DNA of 64,000 nt from Bifidobacterium miconis (GTDB lineage Bacteria; Actinomycetota; Actinomycetes; Actinomycetales; Bifidobacteriaceae): NCBI RefSeq assembly GCF_019331735.1, contig NZ_JAHBBH010000010.1, forward strand, positions 1 to 64,000. Direction: 5' to 3'. This document shows positions 1 through 8,792 of this stretch, piece after piece (the first letter of the stretch is position 1; each line of letters starts with the position of its first letter). The notes beneath the pieces are model-generated. The model had not been told where the DNA came from, did no database searches, and saw only the letters and a program-made list of their open reading frames with translations. A program made the position numbers and the translations under genes.

Positions 1-47
1 ACAGCCTCTCAATCGTCAAACATCGGGCACCAAACGCGGCGACTATC

Positions 48-1718
48 ATGGAGACCGAAGAGGTGGTTGCCATGATGCGGTTGTTCCACAGTACGACTGT
101 CGGTGACGGCGGCGATGATGCCGCCCGCACCCTGCCCGAATCGACATACATCCGCCCGGCCGCGGTGGCCGGCTCGTTCTACCCGGCCGATCCCGGCGAA
201 CTGAAGGACATGATCGACCGGCAGCTGGATTACGCGCGCACGCTGCTGCACGATTCAGGGTTCGCGCAACGGCTGCCCGCCGGCGCGCCGAAGGCGGTGA
301 TCGTGCCCCATGCCGGATACGTGTACTCCGGCACCACCGCGGCGCTCGCCTACGCGCTGCTCGAACGCGGCCGCGGCACGATCCGCCGCGCCGTGATCGT
401 GGGCCCGACGCACCGTGTGGCCGTGCGCGGCGTGGCCTGCCCGACGGCTGCCGCATTCCAAACCCCGCTTGGCACCGTGCCGGTCGACCGGGACGCGGAA
501 CGCCGTGCGCTCGCGGTCGTGCCGTCCATGATCGTCAACGACGCGACCCATGCGCGCGAACACGCGGTCGAAGTGCAGATCCCGTTCCTGCAGCGCGTGC
601 TCGGCGACGATCTGAGCATCGTGCCGCTCAATGCGGGCGACGCGAGCCCGGCCGAGGTCGGCGACGCGATCCGCGCCCTGTGGGGCGGGCCGGAAACGGT
701 GATCGTGATCAGCTCCGACCTGTCGCACTATCATCCCGAATCCGTCGCCCGCGCCTTGGACGACGCGACCATCGCGCGCATCGCGCCGCTGGGCGAGCCG
801 ACGATCCGGCCGAACCGCGCGTGCGGCGCGTACCCGATCAACGGCCTGCTGGACGTATGCCCCGGCAAGGGCATGACGCTGCGGTTCCTCGGATGCTCGA
901 CCTCGGGCGACGACGGGGAAGTGGCACTGGCGAACGCCGCGGCGGGAGCTCCGTCGGATGACAGCCCGCGCGCCAAGCGTCCGCCGATGCGCGACCCGGA
1001 CACGCCGGTGGTCGGCTACGCGTCGTTCGCCGCATGGGAGCACGACCCCGAGCATGACCCCGAAGGCCATGAATCGCTGCAGGCCGCATCCGACCGTCGT
1101 CGTGCCGCCGACGGCGCGTTCGGCAGTGCGGCCAATCTGCCGGACCATGCCGACACGGTGCTGCCTGGTCTGGCCCGCGCCGCGCTCGCGCAATACTTTG
1201 GCCTCGCCCAACCCGGCGACCCCACGCCGGCCGACATCGTCGCCGCGCACCCCGAACTGAACCGCCCGGGCGCCAGCTTCGTCACCCTGACCGAACACGG
1301 ACGGCTGCGCGGCTGCATCGGCACCATCGAGGCGTACCGCCCGCTCGGCCGCGACATCGCCGAACACGCGATCGACGCCGCCATCCACGACCCGCGGTTC
1401 CGCCCGGTCACCGCAGGCGAATACCCGGACGTCAGCGTCGAAGTGTCGGTGCTGTCCGCGCCCGAACCGATGCGCGTGCCGTCCCGCACCGCACTGGAGC
1501 GTATGCTCGAACCCGGCCGCGACGGGCTCATCATCGACGACCGCCACGGCCATCGCGCCACGTTCCTGCCGCAGGTGTGGGCCGAACTGCCCGACAGCCG
1601 CGAGTTCGTCGGCCATCTGCTGCGCAAGGCGGGACTGCCGGCTTCCTATGACTGGCATGACGGCAGCGTGATCTGCAGCCGGTACACCGTCGCCGCGTTC
1701 GACGAGGCGCGGCGATGA
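48..1718 (+). CDS. Fused Memo-like / AMMECR1 protein (AmmeMemoRadiSam proteins B and A)
   Basis: The 556-residue protein joins two families. Residues about 30-290 resemble the Memo family (related to class III extradiol dioxygenases): there is an early VAGSFYP segment, a PHAGYVYSG motif and an SSDLSHYHP motif that would supply metal-ligand-like histidines. Residues about 365-556 resemble AMMECR1, with the signature LRGCIG and the stretch SVEVSVLSAPEPM. The two halves are separated by a charged linker around residues 300-365. In many bacteria and archaea these are separate proteins encoded beside a radical SAM enzyme, as here, where the next gene overlaps by 4 bases. The biochemical role of the trio is not established. 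No strong ribosome site precedes the ATG at 48, so ATG at 72 is an alternative start. Family assignment is firm and function is unknown. Confidence 0.88.
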   Translation: METEEVVAMMRLFHSTTVGDGGDDAARTLPESTYIRPAAVAGSFYPADPGELKDMIDRQLDYARTLLHDSGFAQRLPAGAPKAVIVPHAGYVYSGTTAALAYALLERGRGTIRRAVIVGPTHRVAVRGVACPTAAAFQTPLGTVPVDRDAERRALAVVPSMIVNDATHAREHAVEVQIPFLQRVLGDDLSIVPLNAGDASPAEVGDAIRALWGGPETVIVISSDLSHYHPESVARALDDATIARIAPLGEPTIRPNRACGAYPINGLLDVCPGKGMTLRFLGCSTSGDDGEVALANAAAGAPSDDSPRAKRPPMRDPDTPVVGYASFAAWEHDPEHDPEGHESLQAASDRRRAADGAFGSAANLPDHADTVLPGLARAALAQYFGLAQPGDPTPADIVAAHPELNRPGASFVTLTEHGRLRGCIGTIEAYRPLGRDIAEHAIDAAIHDPRFRPVTAGEYPDVSVEVSVLSAPEPMRVPSRTALERMLEPGRDGLIIDDRHGHRATFLPQVWAELPDSREFVGHLLRKAGLPASYDWHDGSVICSRYTVAAFDEARR

Positions 1719-2896
1719 GCGCGAACGGCGGAGAGCCCGGATTCGCGCGAACGTCGGCGGTGCCGCCGACCGGACCGCTCACGGCGGACGAACGCCCGGC
1801 CGAGCACGCGACGGAACCGTCCGTTGCCTCGTCGGCGACCGGCCGCTGGCAGCACCGATTGCCGGACGGCCGCGTGCAGTGCGACCTGTGCCCGCGCCAC
1901 TGCGCGCTGCGCGACGGCCAGCGCGGCTTCTGCTTCGTGCGCTCCAACCACCACGGCACGATCATGCTCGACACGTACGGCCGCAGTTCCGGCTTCGCGA
2001 TGGACCCGGTCGAAAAGAAGCCGCTCAACCACTTCCATCCCGGAAGCGCCGTGCTCAGCTTCGGCACGGCCGGCTGCAACAGCGCCTGCCGCTACTGCCA
2101 AAACTGGTCGATCTCCGCCTCCCGCCAGTGGAGCACGCTCGCTGTCGAAGCGAGCCCGGAGAACATCGCCGCGGTCGCCGCCGACTACGGCGCGCAATCG
2201 GTCGCGTTCACCTACAACGATCCGATCATCTTCGCCGAGTACGCGATCGACACCGCACAGGCCTGCCACGAGCTCGGCATCAACGCGATCGCCGTCACCG
2301 CCGGCTACATGTCGGACGCCTCGCGCGCCGACTTCTACCGGGTCATGGACGCGGCGAACATCGACCTCAAAGGCTTCACCGAGGACTTCTACCGCAGCGT
2401 CACCGGCACGCGGCTGCGCGACGTGCTCGATACGATCGCATACGCGTGCAACGAAACGGACACGTGGGTCGAACTGACCACGCTGCTCATTCCCGGCTAC
2501 AACGACGACGACGCGCAGCTGCACGCCGAATGCGCGTGGATCCGCGAGCATTGCGGCCGCGACGTGCCGCTGCACTTCTCCGCGTTCCACCCGGACTACA
2601 AGATGCGCGACGTGCCGCCGACCCCGCTCGCCACGCTTGTGCACGCGCGCGGGATCGCGATGGGAGAGGGCCTGCGCTTCGTCTACACCGGCAATGTGGT
2701 CAACCGCGACGGCGACACCACGTTCTGCCCCGGATGCGGCGCGGCGCTCATCGTGCGCGACCGGTACGACATCGTCTCCTACCGGCTCTCCGCCGACGGG
2801 CATTGCCCGGACTGCGGATCGGCGATCCCCGGCAGATGGGACGCCGACGGAGCCGGCGGCTTCGGACGGCGTCGGTGGCGCGTCGCCATGCGGTAG
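1715..2896 (+). CDS. amrS: AmmeMemoRadiSam system radical SAM enzyme
   Basis: This 393-residue protein has the radical SAM cluster motif CxxxCxxC (in CNSACRYCQNW, about residue 120) after the segment GSAVLSFGTAGCNSACRY. An N-terminal pair of cysteines (CDLCPRHC) precedes the core, as in the PflA-like/AmrS group. Near the C-terminus two CxxC pairs (CPGCG and CPDCG) form a likely zinc ribbon. The start ATGA overlaps the stop of the Memo/AMMECR1 gene, so the two are translationally coupled. The conserved partnership suggests a radical-based modification involving the Memo and AMMECR1 partners. Substrate and product are unknown to me. Confidence 0.9.
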   Translation: MSANGGEPGFARTSAVPPTGPLTADERPAEHATEPSVASSATGRWQHRLPDGRVQCDLCPRHCALRDGQRGFCFVRSNHHGTIMLDTYGRSSGFAMDPVEKKPLNHFHPGSAVLSFGTAGCNSACRYCQNWSISASRQWSTLAVEASPENIAAVAADYGAQSVAFTYNDPIIFAEYAIDTAQACHELGINAIAVTAGYMSDASRADFYRVMDAANIDLKGFTEDFYRSVTGTRLRDVLDTIAYACNETDTWVELTTLLIPGYNDDDAQLHAECAWIREHCGRDVPLHFSAFHPDYKMRDVPPTPLATLVHARGIAMGEGLRFVYTGNVVNRDGDTTFCPGCGAALIVRDRYDIVSYRLSADGHCPDCGSAIPGRWDADGAGGFGRRRWRVAMR

Positions 2897-3083
2897 GAGA
2901 GGTTGGTGCGGTCTGCGCAATTCGGGCGGCTGATGTCCGGTCCGCGCGGTCGAGGCGCGGCAGAGTCCCGCAAACGCCGTCGTTCCGGACTTTGTGAAGA
3001 TTCTGACGGGAAGCTGTGAGGATTACGTTGTTTTCACCTGCCGCCCAGCGCGTTGCCAAGAATTTTTACTAGGCTCACGAACC

Positions 3084-4418
3084 GTGAGGAATTTTTTCAA
3101 AGGCATATCGCTGACGTCGTTGGCCGCGGGCGCGCTCGCCGCGGTCACGTCGTTTCTGCTGTCGGCCAAGATAGGCATGGCCGGCTCGGTGATCGGCGTC
3201 GCCGCGGGTTCGATCGTCTCCGCGGTCTCGTCGCAGATCTACAAGAACGTGCTGAGCGCTTCCGGTCAGAAACTGCAGGACGTGACCGGCGTCGGTTCGT
3301 CGTCGGATGACGGCAAGGCCGACAGCAAGACCGATGCAGCTGCCGACAGTGCGTCCGATACGTCCGATACGGCCGGCGTGGCGAATGGCAATGACGAAAC
3401 GACCGTGCTCGCGCCCGGCGCCGTCGCGTTGCAGGAACGTGCGGATGCGGCCGCTCGTGCAGGCCGCGTGATCAGCTCCGCGGACGGCGCCGATGCGACA
3501 GTCTCCGATATGACCGCGGTCGGTGCGGACGGCACGACCGTGCTGCCGACGATCGACGGTGCGGCCGGTGTGTCCGGAGCGGAGCAGGCCGGCAACACGC
3601 TGGCGAATCTGGTCAACGCGACCGAAACGGCGCACCATGGCGGTTCCGTTGATCGTGCCGGCCAAGCCGGTCGTGTCGGACGCGTCGCGTCGTCGCAGGG
3701 CGTGCATCATGTGGCCGCGCCGAGCATCGCCACGACCGTCAGGCAAAAGCGCATCGCGTTGGCCGTCGCCATCATCAGCTCGCTGGTCGCCGTGGCCGCG
3801 ACCGCCGGCATCATCATGCTGATCACGCAGGGACAGGGCACCGACTCCGTGGTGCGCGACATTGTCAGCACCACGCAAACCCCGTCGCAGCCGAGCGATC
3901 AGGGGCAGACCGGCAACGCGCCGACCGAAGGCCCGACGGACACGCACCACGGCACGACGGACGATACCGGCACGACGGACGGCGACACCGATGGCACCGA
4001 TTCCGGCACCACCGGTTCGACCACGCAGGACGGCGCCGATGCCAACGATTCGACCGATTCCGGCACCAGCGGCTCCACGTCGGACGGTACGTCGTCCGGC
4101 TCGTCGAACGGTTCGACCTCGTCCGGTTCGACCAGCGGCTCGGACGGTTCGACCTCGTCCGGCACGTCAAGCGGCACGTCCACCGATTCCGGCACCAGCG
4201 GATCCACCGACAGCGGTTCCAGCTCCTCCGGCGGTTCGTCTTCGGGCACGACCAGCGGATCGGATTCGTCCGGCAATTCTGGTTCGACATCCTCCGGATC
4301 CTCTTCCTCGAGCGGCGGCGACTCGTCGTCCGGCTCCTCCAGTGGCACCGGTTCGACGGACGGCTCCGGCTCGTCCACATCGGGGGAGAGCGGATCGTCA
4401 TCCGGTTCGGCGCAGTGA
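3084..4418 (+). CDS. Membrane protein with Ser/Thr/Gly/Asp-rich low-complexity tail
   Basis: I do not recognise a family. From the GTG at 3084 the 444-residue product begins with a hydrophobic Gly/Ala-rich segment (about residues 5-50: SLAAGALAAVTSFLLSAKIG). A polar, Asp/Ala-rich middle follows, then a clear transmembrane helix (about 225-250: LAVAIISSLVAVAATAGIIM), and then about 190 residues built almost only of Ser, Thr, Gly and Asp. The tail reads as repeats of DSGTSGST, SSGS and similar units and is probably exposed outside the cell or in the wall. An upstream in-frame ATG at 2994 exists, but the sequence before 3084 does not look like protein. No clear ribosome site precedes either start. 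Reading frame and base-composition bias support a real gene. Confidence 0.7.
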   Translation: MRNFFKGISLTSLAAGALAAVTSFLLSAKIGMAGSVIGVAAGSIVSAVSSQIYKNVLSASGQKLQDVTGVGSSSDDGKADSKTDAAADSASDTSDTAGVANGNDETTVLAPGAVALQERADAAARAGRVISSADGADATVSDMTAVGADGTTVLPTIDGAAGVSGAEQAGNTLANLVNATETAHHGGSVDRAGQAGRVGRVASSQGVHHVAAPSIATTVRQKRIALAVAIISSLVAVAATAGIIMLITQGQGTDSVVRDIVSTTQTPSQPSDQGQTGNAPTEGPTDTHHGTTDDTGTTDGDTDGTDSGTTGSTTQDGADANDSTDSGTSGSTSDGTSSGSSNGSTSSGSTSGSDGSTSSGTSSGTSTDSGTSGSTDSGSSSSGGSSSGTTSGSDSSGNSGSTSSGSSSSSGGDSSSGSSSGTGSTDGSGSSTSGESGSSSGSAQ

Positions 4419-4562
4419 TCCGACGGCAATCCGCCATCCGGCCGGTGTGACGCGGCGGGCGGCTCGGCTTCTTCGGAACTGTCGGAACTGAGCGAAGCCG
4501 CCGACACGCCGATGTTGCGGGCCTGACCATACTGTCGTATGCTATCTCAGGTTCGCAAGAAC

Positions 4563-4635
4563 GGGGCTATGGCGCAGCTGGTAGCGCATCTCCATGGCAT
4601 GGAGAGGGTCAGGGGTTCGAATCCCCTTAGCTCCA
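4563..4635 (+). tRNA. tRNA-Ala (anticodon GGC)
   Basis: A full cloverleaf can be drawn. The acceptor GGGGCTA pairs with TAGCTCC (one G-U). The D arm is GCGC...GCGC, the anticodon loop is ATGGCAT with anticodon GGC, and the T arm is GGGG-TTCGAAT-CCCC. CCA is encoded at 4636-4638. A rho-independent terminator follows immediately. Confidence 0.95.
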
Positions 4636-4640
4636 CCAAC

Positions 4641-4674
4641 AAAGGCCCGGAAGCCAATCGCTTCCGGGCCTTTT
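4641..4674 (+). terminator. Rho-independent terminator after tRNA-Ala
   Basis: The 13-bp stem AAGGCCCGGAAGC / GCTTCCGGGCCTT has a five-base loop and is followed by TTTT, 3 bases beyond the CCA end of the tRNA. Confidence 0.88.
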
Positions 4675-4704
4675 GCATATCATTCGCATCCGGCAACGTG
4701 TTTG

Positions 4705-4816
4705 GCGTGACATTGTCCCTGGCACAGCCGGCCTACTAGCCGCAATGTCACGCTATAAGGTTGATTTGCGTGACATTGCGGCCAGTGTCTCCACTCTGCC
4801 CTCGGCAATGTCACGC
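4705..4816. repeat. Four-copy inverted motif GCGTGACATTG
   Basis: The 11-mer GCGTGACATTG lies on the plus strand at 4705-4715 and 4768-4778. Its exact complement CAATGTCACGC lies at 4743-4753 and 4806-4816. The two inverted pairs have identical 38-base offsets and are 63 bases apart. The middle two copies extend to a shared GCGTGACATTGCGGC. The sequences between copies differ. The array lies between tRNA-Ala and the 3' end of the nitroreductase gene, where I see no gene. Role unknown. Confidence 0.85.
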
Positions 4817-4880
4817 AAGTGCCGCATGAACCGGACCCTACACGCCACTGTCTCTACACGCCACAATACGAAGGGCTTTT

Positions 4881-5588
4881 TCACCACACGATGGTGTGGC
4901 CGGCGGCAGCGGCCCCCAATTCCATGTGCAGCTTGGCGATGCCAAGGCCGATTTCGGATTGCACGCCATCCAACGCCTCGGCGCGGACCGTCTGGCCGTC
5001 GGCCAGCAGCGTGAACCGGAACGGCTGCTTGCCCAATGCGCTCGGCGCCAGCTGCGCGGCCTCCAGCGCGCTGACGAACCACGCCGGTGCATCGGCCAGC
5101 GTGCCGCCGCCCTCCACGGCGCCCAATTCCTCGACCGGCTTGCTGCGGTGCGGCCGGCCCGGACGGGTGGCGTGGCCGAAGGCGATCGCCGCGGGCATGC
5201 GCTCGCCGTCCTCCAGATGCCAGAAATCGTCGTGTTCCGCCACATCGTGCAGCACGGCCCAGCCGGTGTCCAAACCGAGCGACACGGCGGTCAGTGCGAG
5301 ACGCTCGCCGAAATATCCGGCACGCTCGTCCAGATCGGCGGTGTCGCCGGCGGCCGCGTCGCGTCCGATCAGCGCAAGGCACCAGCGCACGTTCCTGAAC
5401 CGGCCGTAATGCGTCGGGCATCCGCCGAACGCGTCCGTCTCGTCATGCACCAGCCGGATGTTGAGTCCGCCCTCCGCATTCGCCGCGGCCACCGCGGCGC
5501 GCAACTCATCCAGCGCGGCCGCATCGATCGGCTGGTCGGCGAAATCGCGCACGGCATGACGGGCTTCCATGGCTTCGGTGATGTTCAT
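4881..5588 (-). CDS. Nitroreductase-family flavoprotein
   Basis: The 235-residue protein opens with MEARHAVRDFADQPI, the typical N-terminus of nitroreductase-fold FMN proteins, where the Arg residues contact FMN phosphate. It continues with GYFGERLALTAVSLGLDTGW and ends with GLGIAKLHMELGAAAAG, matching the C-terminal fold of the group often annotated as putative transmembrane/TdsD-like nitroreductases. These enzymes reduce nitro groups or other electron-poor substrates with NAD(P)H, and the natural substrate here is not evident. GAGGAG lies 7 bases before the ATG. The gene is divergent from the next one across a 186-base spacer that should hold both promoters. Confidence 0.85.
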   Translation of the reverse strand: MNITEAMEARHAVRDFADQPIDAAALDELRAAVAAANAEGGLNIRLVHDETDAFGGCPTHYGRFRNVRWCLALIGRDAAAGDTADLDERAGYFGERLALTAVSLGLDTGWAVLHDVAEHDDFWHLEDGERMPAAIAFGHATRPGRPHRSKPVEELGAVEGGGTLADAPAWFVSALEAAQLAPSALGKQPFRFTLLADGQTVRAEALDGVQSEIGLGIAKLHMELGAAAAGHTIVW

Positions 5589-5774
5589 TACGGCTCCTCA
5601 ACAACGTGTCCGTCGACGGACGGCACGAACGGCTGCATGATGCTGCACCCATCGTAGAAGACGCACGATATATTCTCTGAGAGATTTTTCACAGAGGCGC
5701 GCTGGCGGACGCATGCCGACCGGCGTAGGCTGGAATCGTTTGGCAACCGTATGTCGTAGTGAAAGGACGCTATC

Positions 5775-6179
5775 ATGGCAACGCTCACCGCTGAGATGAA
5801 GACCTTCATCGAGAACAACCTCGCTTGGATCGCCACTGTCGACAAGGACGGCAACCTCGACCTCGGCCCGAAGATGTCGCTGTTCGTACTTGACGACAAC
5901 CACCTCGCCTACCACGAGCGCACCGCCGGCCAGCATTACCAGAACCTTGAGAACGGTTCCCCGCTGGTCGTGGCCGTCGCGAACCTCGCCGAGAAGAAGG
6001 GCTACCGCTTCCGCGGCAACGTGACCCTGCACACCGACGACGCGATCTACGACGAACAGGTCAAGGTCGCCGAGGAGAAGGGCACCAAGAAGCCCGCCGC
6101 CATCCCGGTGCTCGAGATCACCGAGATTCAGGACCTGTCCTCCGGCGCCACCGCCGGCAAGACCATCGAAAAGGACTGA
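5775..6179 (+). CDS. Pyridoxamine 5'-phosphate oxidase-fold flavin-binding protein
   Basis: A 134-residue single-domain split-barrel protein. The N-terminal ENNLAWIATVDKDGNLDLGPKMS is the usual first strand pair of PPOX-like proteins, followed by HLAYHERTAGQHYQNLENG (flavin phosphate region) and VAVANLAEKKGYRFRGN. The short length fits small FMN- or F420-binding stress proteins rather than genuine PdxH. AAAGGA precedes the ATG with good spacing. A strong hairpin terminator follows, so it is probably a monocistronic unit. The substrate is unknown. Confidence 0.85.
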   Translation: MATLTAEMKTFIENNLAWIATVDKDGNLDLGPKMSLFVLDDNHLAYHERTAGQHYQNLENGSPLVVAVANLAEKKGYRFRGNVTLHTDDAIYDEQVKVAEEKGTKKPAAIPVLEITEIQDLSSGATAGKTIEKD

Positions 6180-6223
6180 GCCGGTCCTTTCCGGCCGCAT
6201 CTTGCTCGGCCGGTATTTGGTTT

Positions 6224-6260
6224 GGCCGGTGTCCGCGAATCGTCGCGGGCACCGGCCTTT
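6224..6260 (+). terminator. Rho-independent terminator after the PPOX-fold gene
   Basis: The 15-bp stem GGCCGGTGTCCGCGA / TCGCGGGCACCGGCC has one G-U pair and a four-base loop, and is followed by TTTT. It lies between two converging genes. Confidence 0.85.
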
Positions 6261-6276
6261 TGCATTGCATGGTGCG

Positions 6277-6816
6277 TTACGTGGTCCGCAAGATCCCGGC
6301 GTCCTCGAAGGCTTCGCGGTAGACGTCGATCAGCCGCGGCAGCCGCATGGACGCGTTCGCCGGGCTGGTGGACGGCAGCTGGATCATGGGCACGGCGCAC
6401 CCTGCGGCCGACAGTCCCGGTTCGATGAGGCGACGATACAGCTGCCCGGCCTTGGCGCCGGTCGTGAACACGCGCGTGACGCGCGAGCCGCGCAGGATCG
6501 GCGTGAGATCGTTCGGCATCGCATTGCGGATGCTCGAGTCGCTTGCCCCGACGATGTCGCACGAGGCGATCACGTCCCACAGCGCGACATGATGCCGCAA
6601 CGCGAATGCGCGCCGCGAATCGGGGGAGTCTCCGGGCACGTCGTTCGGATCGGCAGGATCGGCGAACAGGGCGGCCATCACCGGCCAGAACCGGTTCTGC
6701 CGGTGCATGTAGTAGAACCCGGCCTCGCGGGATTTCGGGCTCGGCATCGACCCCAGCACCAGCACCCGGGATGCCGCGTCCCAGACCGGTCCGAACCCGT
6801 GTTCCACGTGTTCCAT
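6277..6816 (-). CDS. DNA glycosylase of the uracil/hypoxanthine (UDG family 6, HUDG-like) type
   Basis: The 179-residue product carries the motif LGSMPSPKSREAGFYY near residue 22 and YMHRQNRFWPVM after it, which mark the deoxyinosine/hypoxanthine DNA glycosylase branch of the UDG superfamily. ALRHHVALWDVIASCDIVGASD and the late LPSTSPANAS segment correspond to the second half of the active site. Such enzymes remove hypoxanthine or uracil left by deamination. The protein lacks the longer fold of Ung. The related Mug family is an alternative, but the GSMPS motif favours HUDG. It lies 17 bases downstream of the response regulator gene on the same strand and may be co-transcribed. Confidence 0.85.
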   Translation of the reverse strand: MEHVEHGFGPVWDAASRVLVLGSMPSPKSREAGFYYMHRQNRFWPVMAALFADPADPNDVPGDSPDSRRAFALRHHVALWDVIASCDIVGASDSSIRNAMPNDLTPILRGSRVTRVFTTGAKAGQLYRRLIEPGLSAAGCAVPMIQLPSTSPANASMRLPRLIDVYREAFEDAGILRTT

Positions 6817-6833
6817 TCGTCTTGCCCTGCGAT

Positions 6834-7673
6834 TCAGCGGATCCGATACTCGTGTCCGCGTTGCGTGATGAAGAACCCCAGCCGGCGCATTTTGCGCGTG
6901 AGCGAATACAGGGTCGTCGCCATCACGTCCCGCTGCTCCGCGAATCCGACCCCGTCGCCGAAGACGAGCCGCGACAGGTCGTCGAAGCTCAGGAACCGCC
7001 CGTCGGCGCGGATCAGCGCCTCCAGCGCCGAGTATTCGCGCGGCGACAGGGCGATCGGCCGGCTGGCGCTGCGGTAGTAGGCGCGTTGGGCCCGCGTATC
7101 GAGCGTCAGGTCGCCGTGGATGAGCAGCGCCGGACCGTCCGACCCGGCATGGCCGGGCGACAGCAGTTCGACGTAGGACAGCAGTTCCGCATCCGAGAAC
7201 GGTTTGTTGATCGTGACCGACGGATGCAGGGGAGAGGCCGGGTCGTCGATGGCGTAACGGCTGGTCTGCTCGCGTCCGCGCGGCATCGACGGTGTGGCGA
7301 GCAACGCGATTTTCGGCAGCGGCCGGGCGTGGCTTTCGCCGCCGTCGGCATCGCCGTCGGCCGGATGGGGCTGCAGGAGCTGCGCGAGCCGGCCCATGAG
7401 CTCCGGGTCGGTCAAGTCGTCAAGCAGCACCGCATCATAAGGTTTCGGGGCGTGACCGCCGCGGCCGTCCCGGCCGTCCCAGCCGGCGCGGCGGGCTTCG
7501 CCGGGCGGCGTCCGCTGCGGAAGATCCTGATCGTGCAGGCTTGCCGCGATCCGAAACGCCTCGTCAAGCTGCCGCGCATCCGACGCCACGTCGACCGTGT
7601 GCCCGGCGGACTGCAGCGTTCCGGCCACGGCCGTACCGAGCGCCGCACTGCTGGTCACGAAGAGCAGATCCAT
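6834..7673 (-). CDS. Orphan, atypical OmpR-type response regulator
   Basis: From the ATG at 7673, preceded by GGAGGCG, the product has 279 residues. The N-terminal 155 residues follow a receiver fold (MDLLFVTSSAALGTAVAGTL, YDAVLLDD, TINKPFSDAELLSYVELL) with a conserved Lys-Pro near the end. The acidic pair expected after the first strand is replaced by Thr-Ser, and the domain carries long Gly/Asp/Arg-rich insertions. The C-terminal 95 residues are a winged helix of the Trans_reg_C type (PIALSPREYSALEALIRADG, VMATTLYSLTRKMRRLGF). No histidine kinase gene is adjacent. It is probably a DNA-binding regulator that may not be controlled by ordinary phosphorylation. An upstream ATG at 7841 is in frame but lacks a ribosome site. 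Confidence 0.82.
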   Translation of the reverse strand: MDLLFVTSSAALGTAVAGTLQSAGHTVDVASDARQLDEAFRIAASLHDQDLPQRTPPGEARRAGWDGRDGRGGHAPKPYDAVLLDDLTDPELMGRLAQLLQPHPADGDADGGESHARPLPKIALLATPSMPRGREQTSRYAIDDPASPLHPSVTINKPFSDAELLSYVELLSPGHAGSDGPALLIHGDLTLDTRAQRAYYRSASRPIALSPREYSALEALIRADGRFLSFDDLSRLVFGDGVGFAEQRDVMATTLYSLTRKMRRLGFFITQRGHEYRIR

Positions 7674-7909
7674 CGTCGCCTCCCGCATCCCGCCGGATAT
7701 CCGTATGCTCCAGCACGTATATTCCAGCACTATAGTCCCGCGGGTGCGCAACGGGACCGCCGCCTGAACGGTCGTTTCGGCCGGCGTGCCCGGCGCGGCC
7801 GCGCCCATCGCGCGTTCGATGCGGAGCGCCCCATGCCGCATGCGATATCGCCCGGCCGATATGATGTGAACGGAACGAACGGCCCGACCTTTGCGAAACG
7901 GGGGAGACG

Positions 7910-8749
7910 ATGATCGACGAAGTGGTGATGCTCAGGCACGGACGGACCTCGTACAATCTGGCGCGCCGGCTGCAGGGGCAGATCGACGTGCCGCTCGACA
8001 TCGTCGGCCAATGGCAGGCCGATCAGGCCGGCTTCGAGCTTGCGCAACGCTACTACTGGGCCAAAGTCGGCAACATCGCCCGCAATCCCGAGCTGCTCGC
8101 CCAGCCCGGTCCCGACGCGGCGGAACGCAGCAGCATCGACGAATACCGTCAGGCCCCGGCCGCCCGCCGCCGGCTCGTCGTGCTCGCGTCCGACCTGTTC
8201 CGCGCGCAGCAGACCGCGCACGCGTTCGCCGACCTGCTCGGCATTCCGGTCGAGCTCGACCCGCGCCTGCGCGAGCGCAAATTCGGCCAGTGGGAGGGCC
8301 TGACCCGCGAGGAGATCCGGACGATGGACGAAGCCGCGTACGTCTCGTGGCGCAAGCATGAGGGCGGCGAGCTCGCGTACGGCGTGGAGAGCCGGCGCGA
8401 CGTGGGCCGGCGCGGAGCCGAGGCGATGCGCGCGATCATCGTCGACCCGCGGTATGCGGCCGAGCCGACCACGTTGGTGGTCGTCGGCCACGGGTCGTGG
8501 ATCGCGGCCACGATCGAAACGCTGATCGGACTCGACCCGGACGGCAACGCGCTCGGCGGCATCCGCAACGCCTCGTGGAGCCGGCTGAGCGTGGTCGGCG
8601 CGATGGGCGGCGTGCCGCTCGACGAGCCGGTCTGGCAGCTCGACGAGTTCAACCGGTCGCCCATGATCGCCCAGTACGCCGACTGGGAGAACGGCCCGGC
8701 GGATCTGCGCGGCCCGGACATGCCCGGCTGGAAGCCGATCGCCATGTGA
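7910..8749 (+). CDS. Histidine phosphatase (phosphoglycerate mutase-like) protein
   Basis: This 279-residue protein contains the RHG catalytic motif at residues 9-11 (VMLRHGRTSYN), the substrate-loop continuation ARRLQGQIDVPL, the LRERKFGQWEGL motif, and a second histidine in VVVGHGSWI. It belongs to the large branch-1 histidine phosphatase superfamily, which includes acid phosphatases, cofactor-dependent mutases and phosphoesterases. Bifidobacterial members of this length are often annotated as phosphoglycerate mutase, but the sequence alone does not define the substrate. GGGGGAG lies just before the ATG. Confidence 0.87.
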   Translation: MIDEVVMLRHGRTSYNLARRLQGQIDVPLDIVGQWQADQAGFELAQRYYWAKVGNIARNPELLAQPGPDAAERSSIDEYRQAPAARRRLVVLASDLFRAQQTAHAFADLLGIPVELDPRLRERKFGQWEGLTREEIRTMDEAAYVSWRKHEGGELAYGVESRRDVGRRGAEAMRAIIVDPRYAAEPTTLVVVGHGSWIAATIETLIGLDPDGNALGGIRNASWSRLSVVGAMGGVPLDEPVWQLDEFNRSPMIAQYADWENGPADLRGPDMPGWKPIAM

Positions 8750-8792
8750 CGAGGGGGACGACGGATCCGGACCGGCGCGCGGACGTGCGAGA

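Noticed and set aside
4700-4820. Inverted repeats considered as a CRISPR-like array
   Set aside because: There are only four 11-base units in alternating orientation with unequal spacing between neighbours, unlike direct CRISPR repeats.
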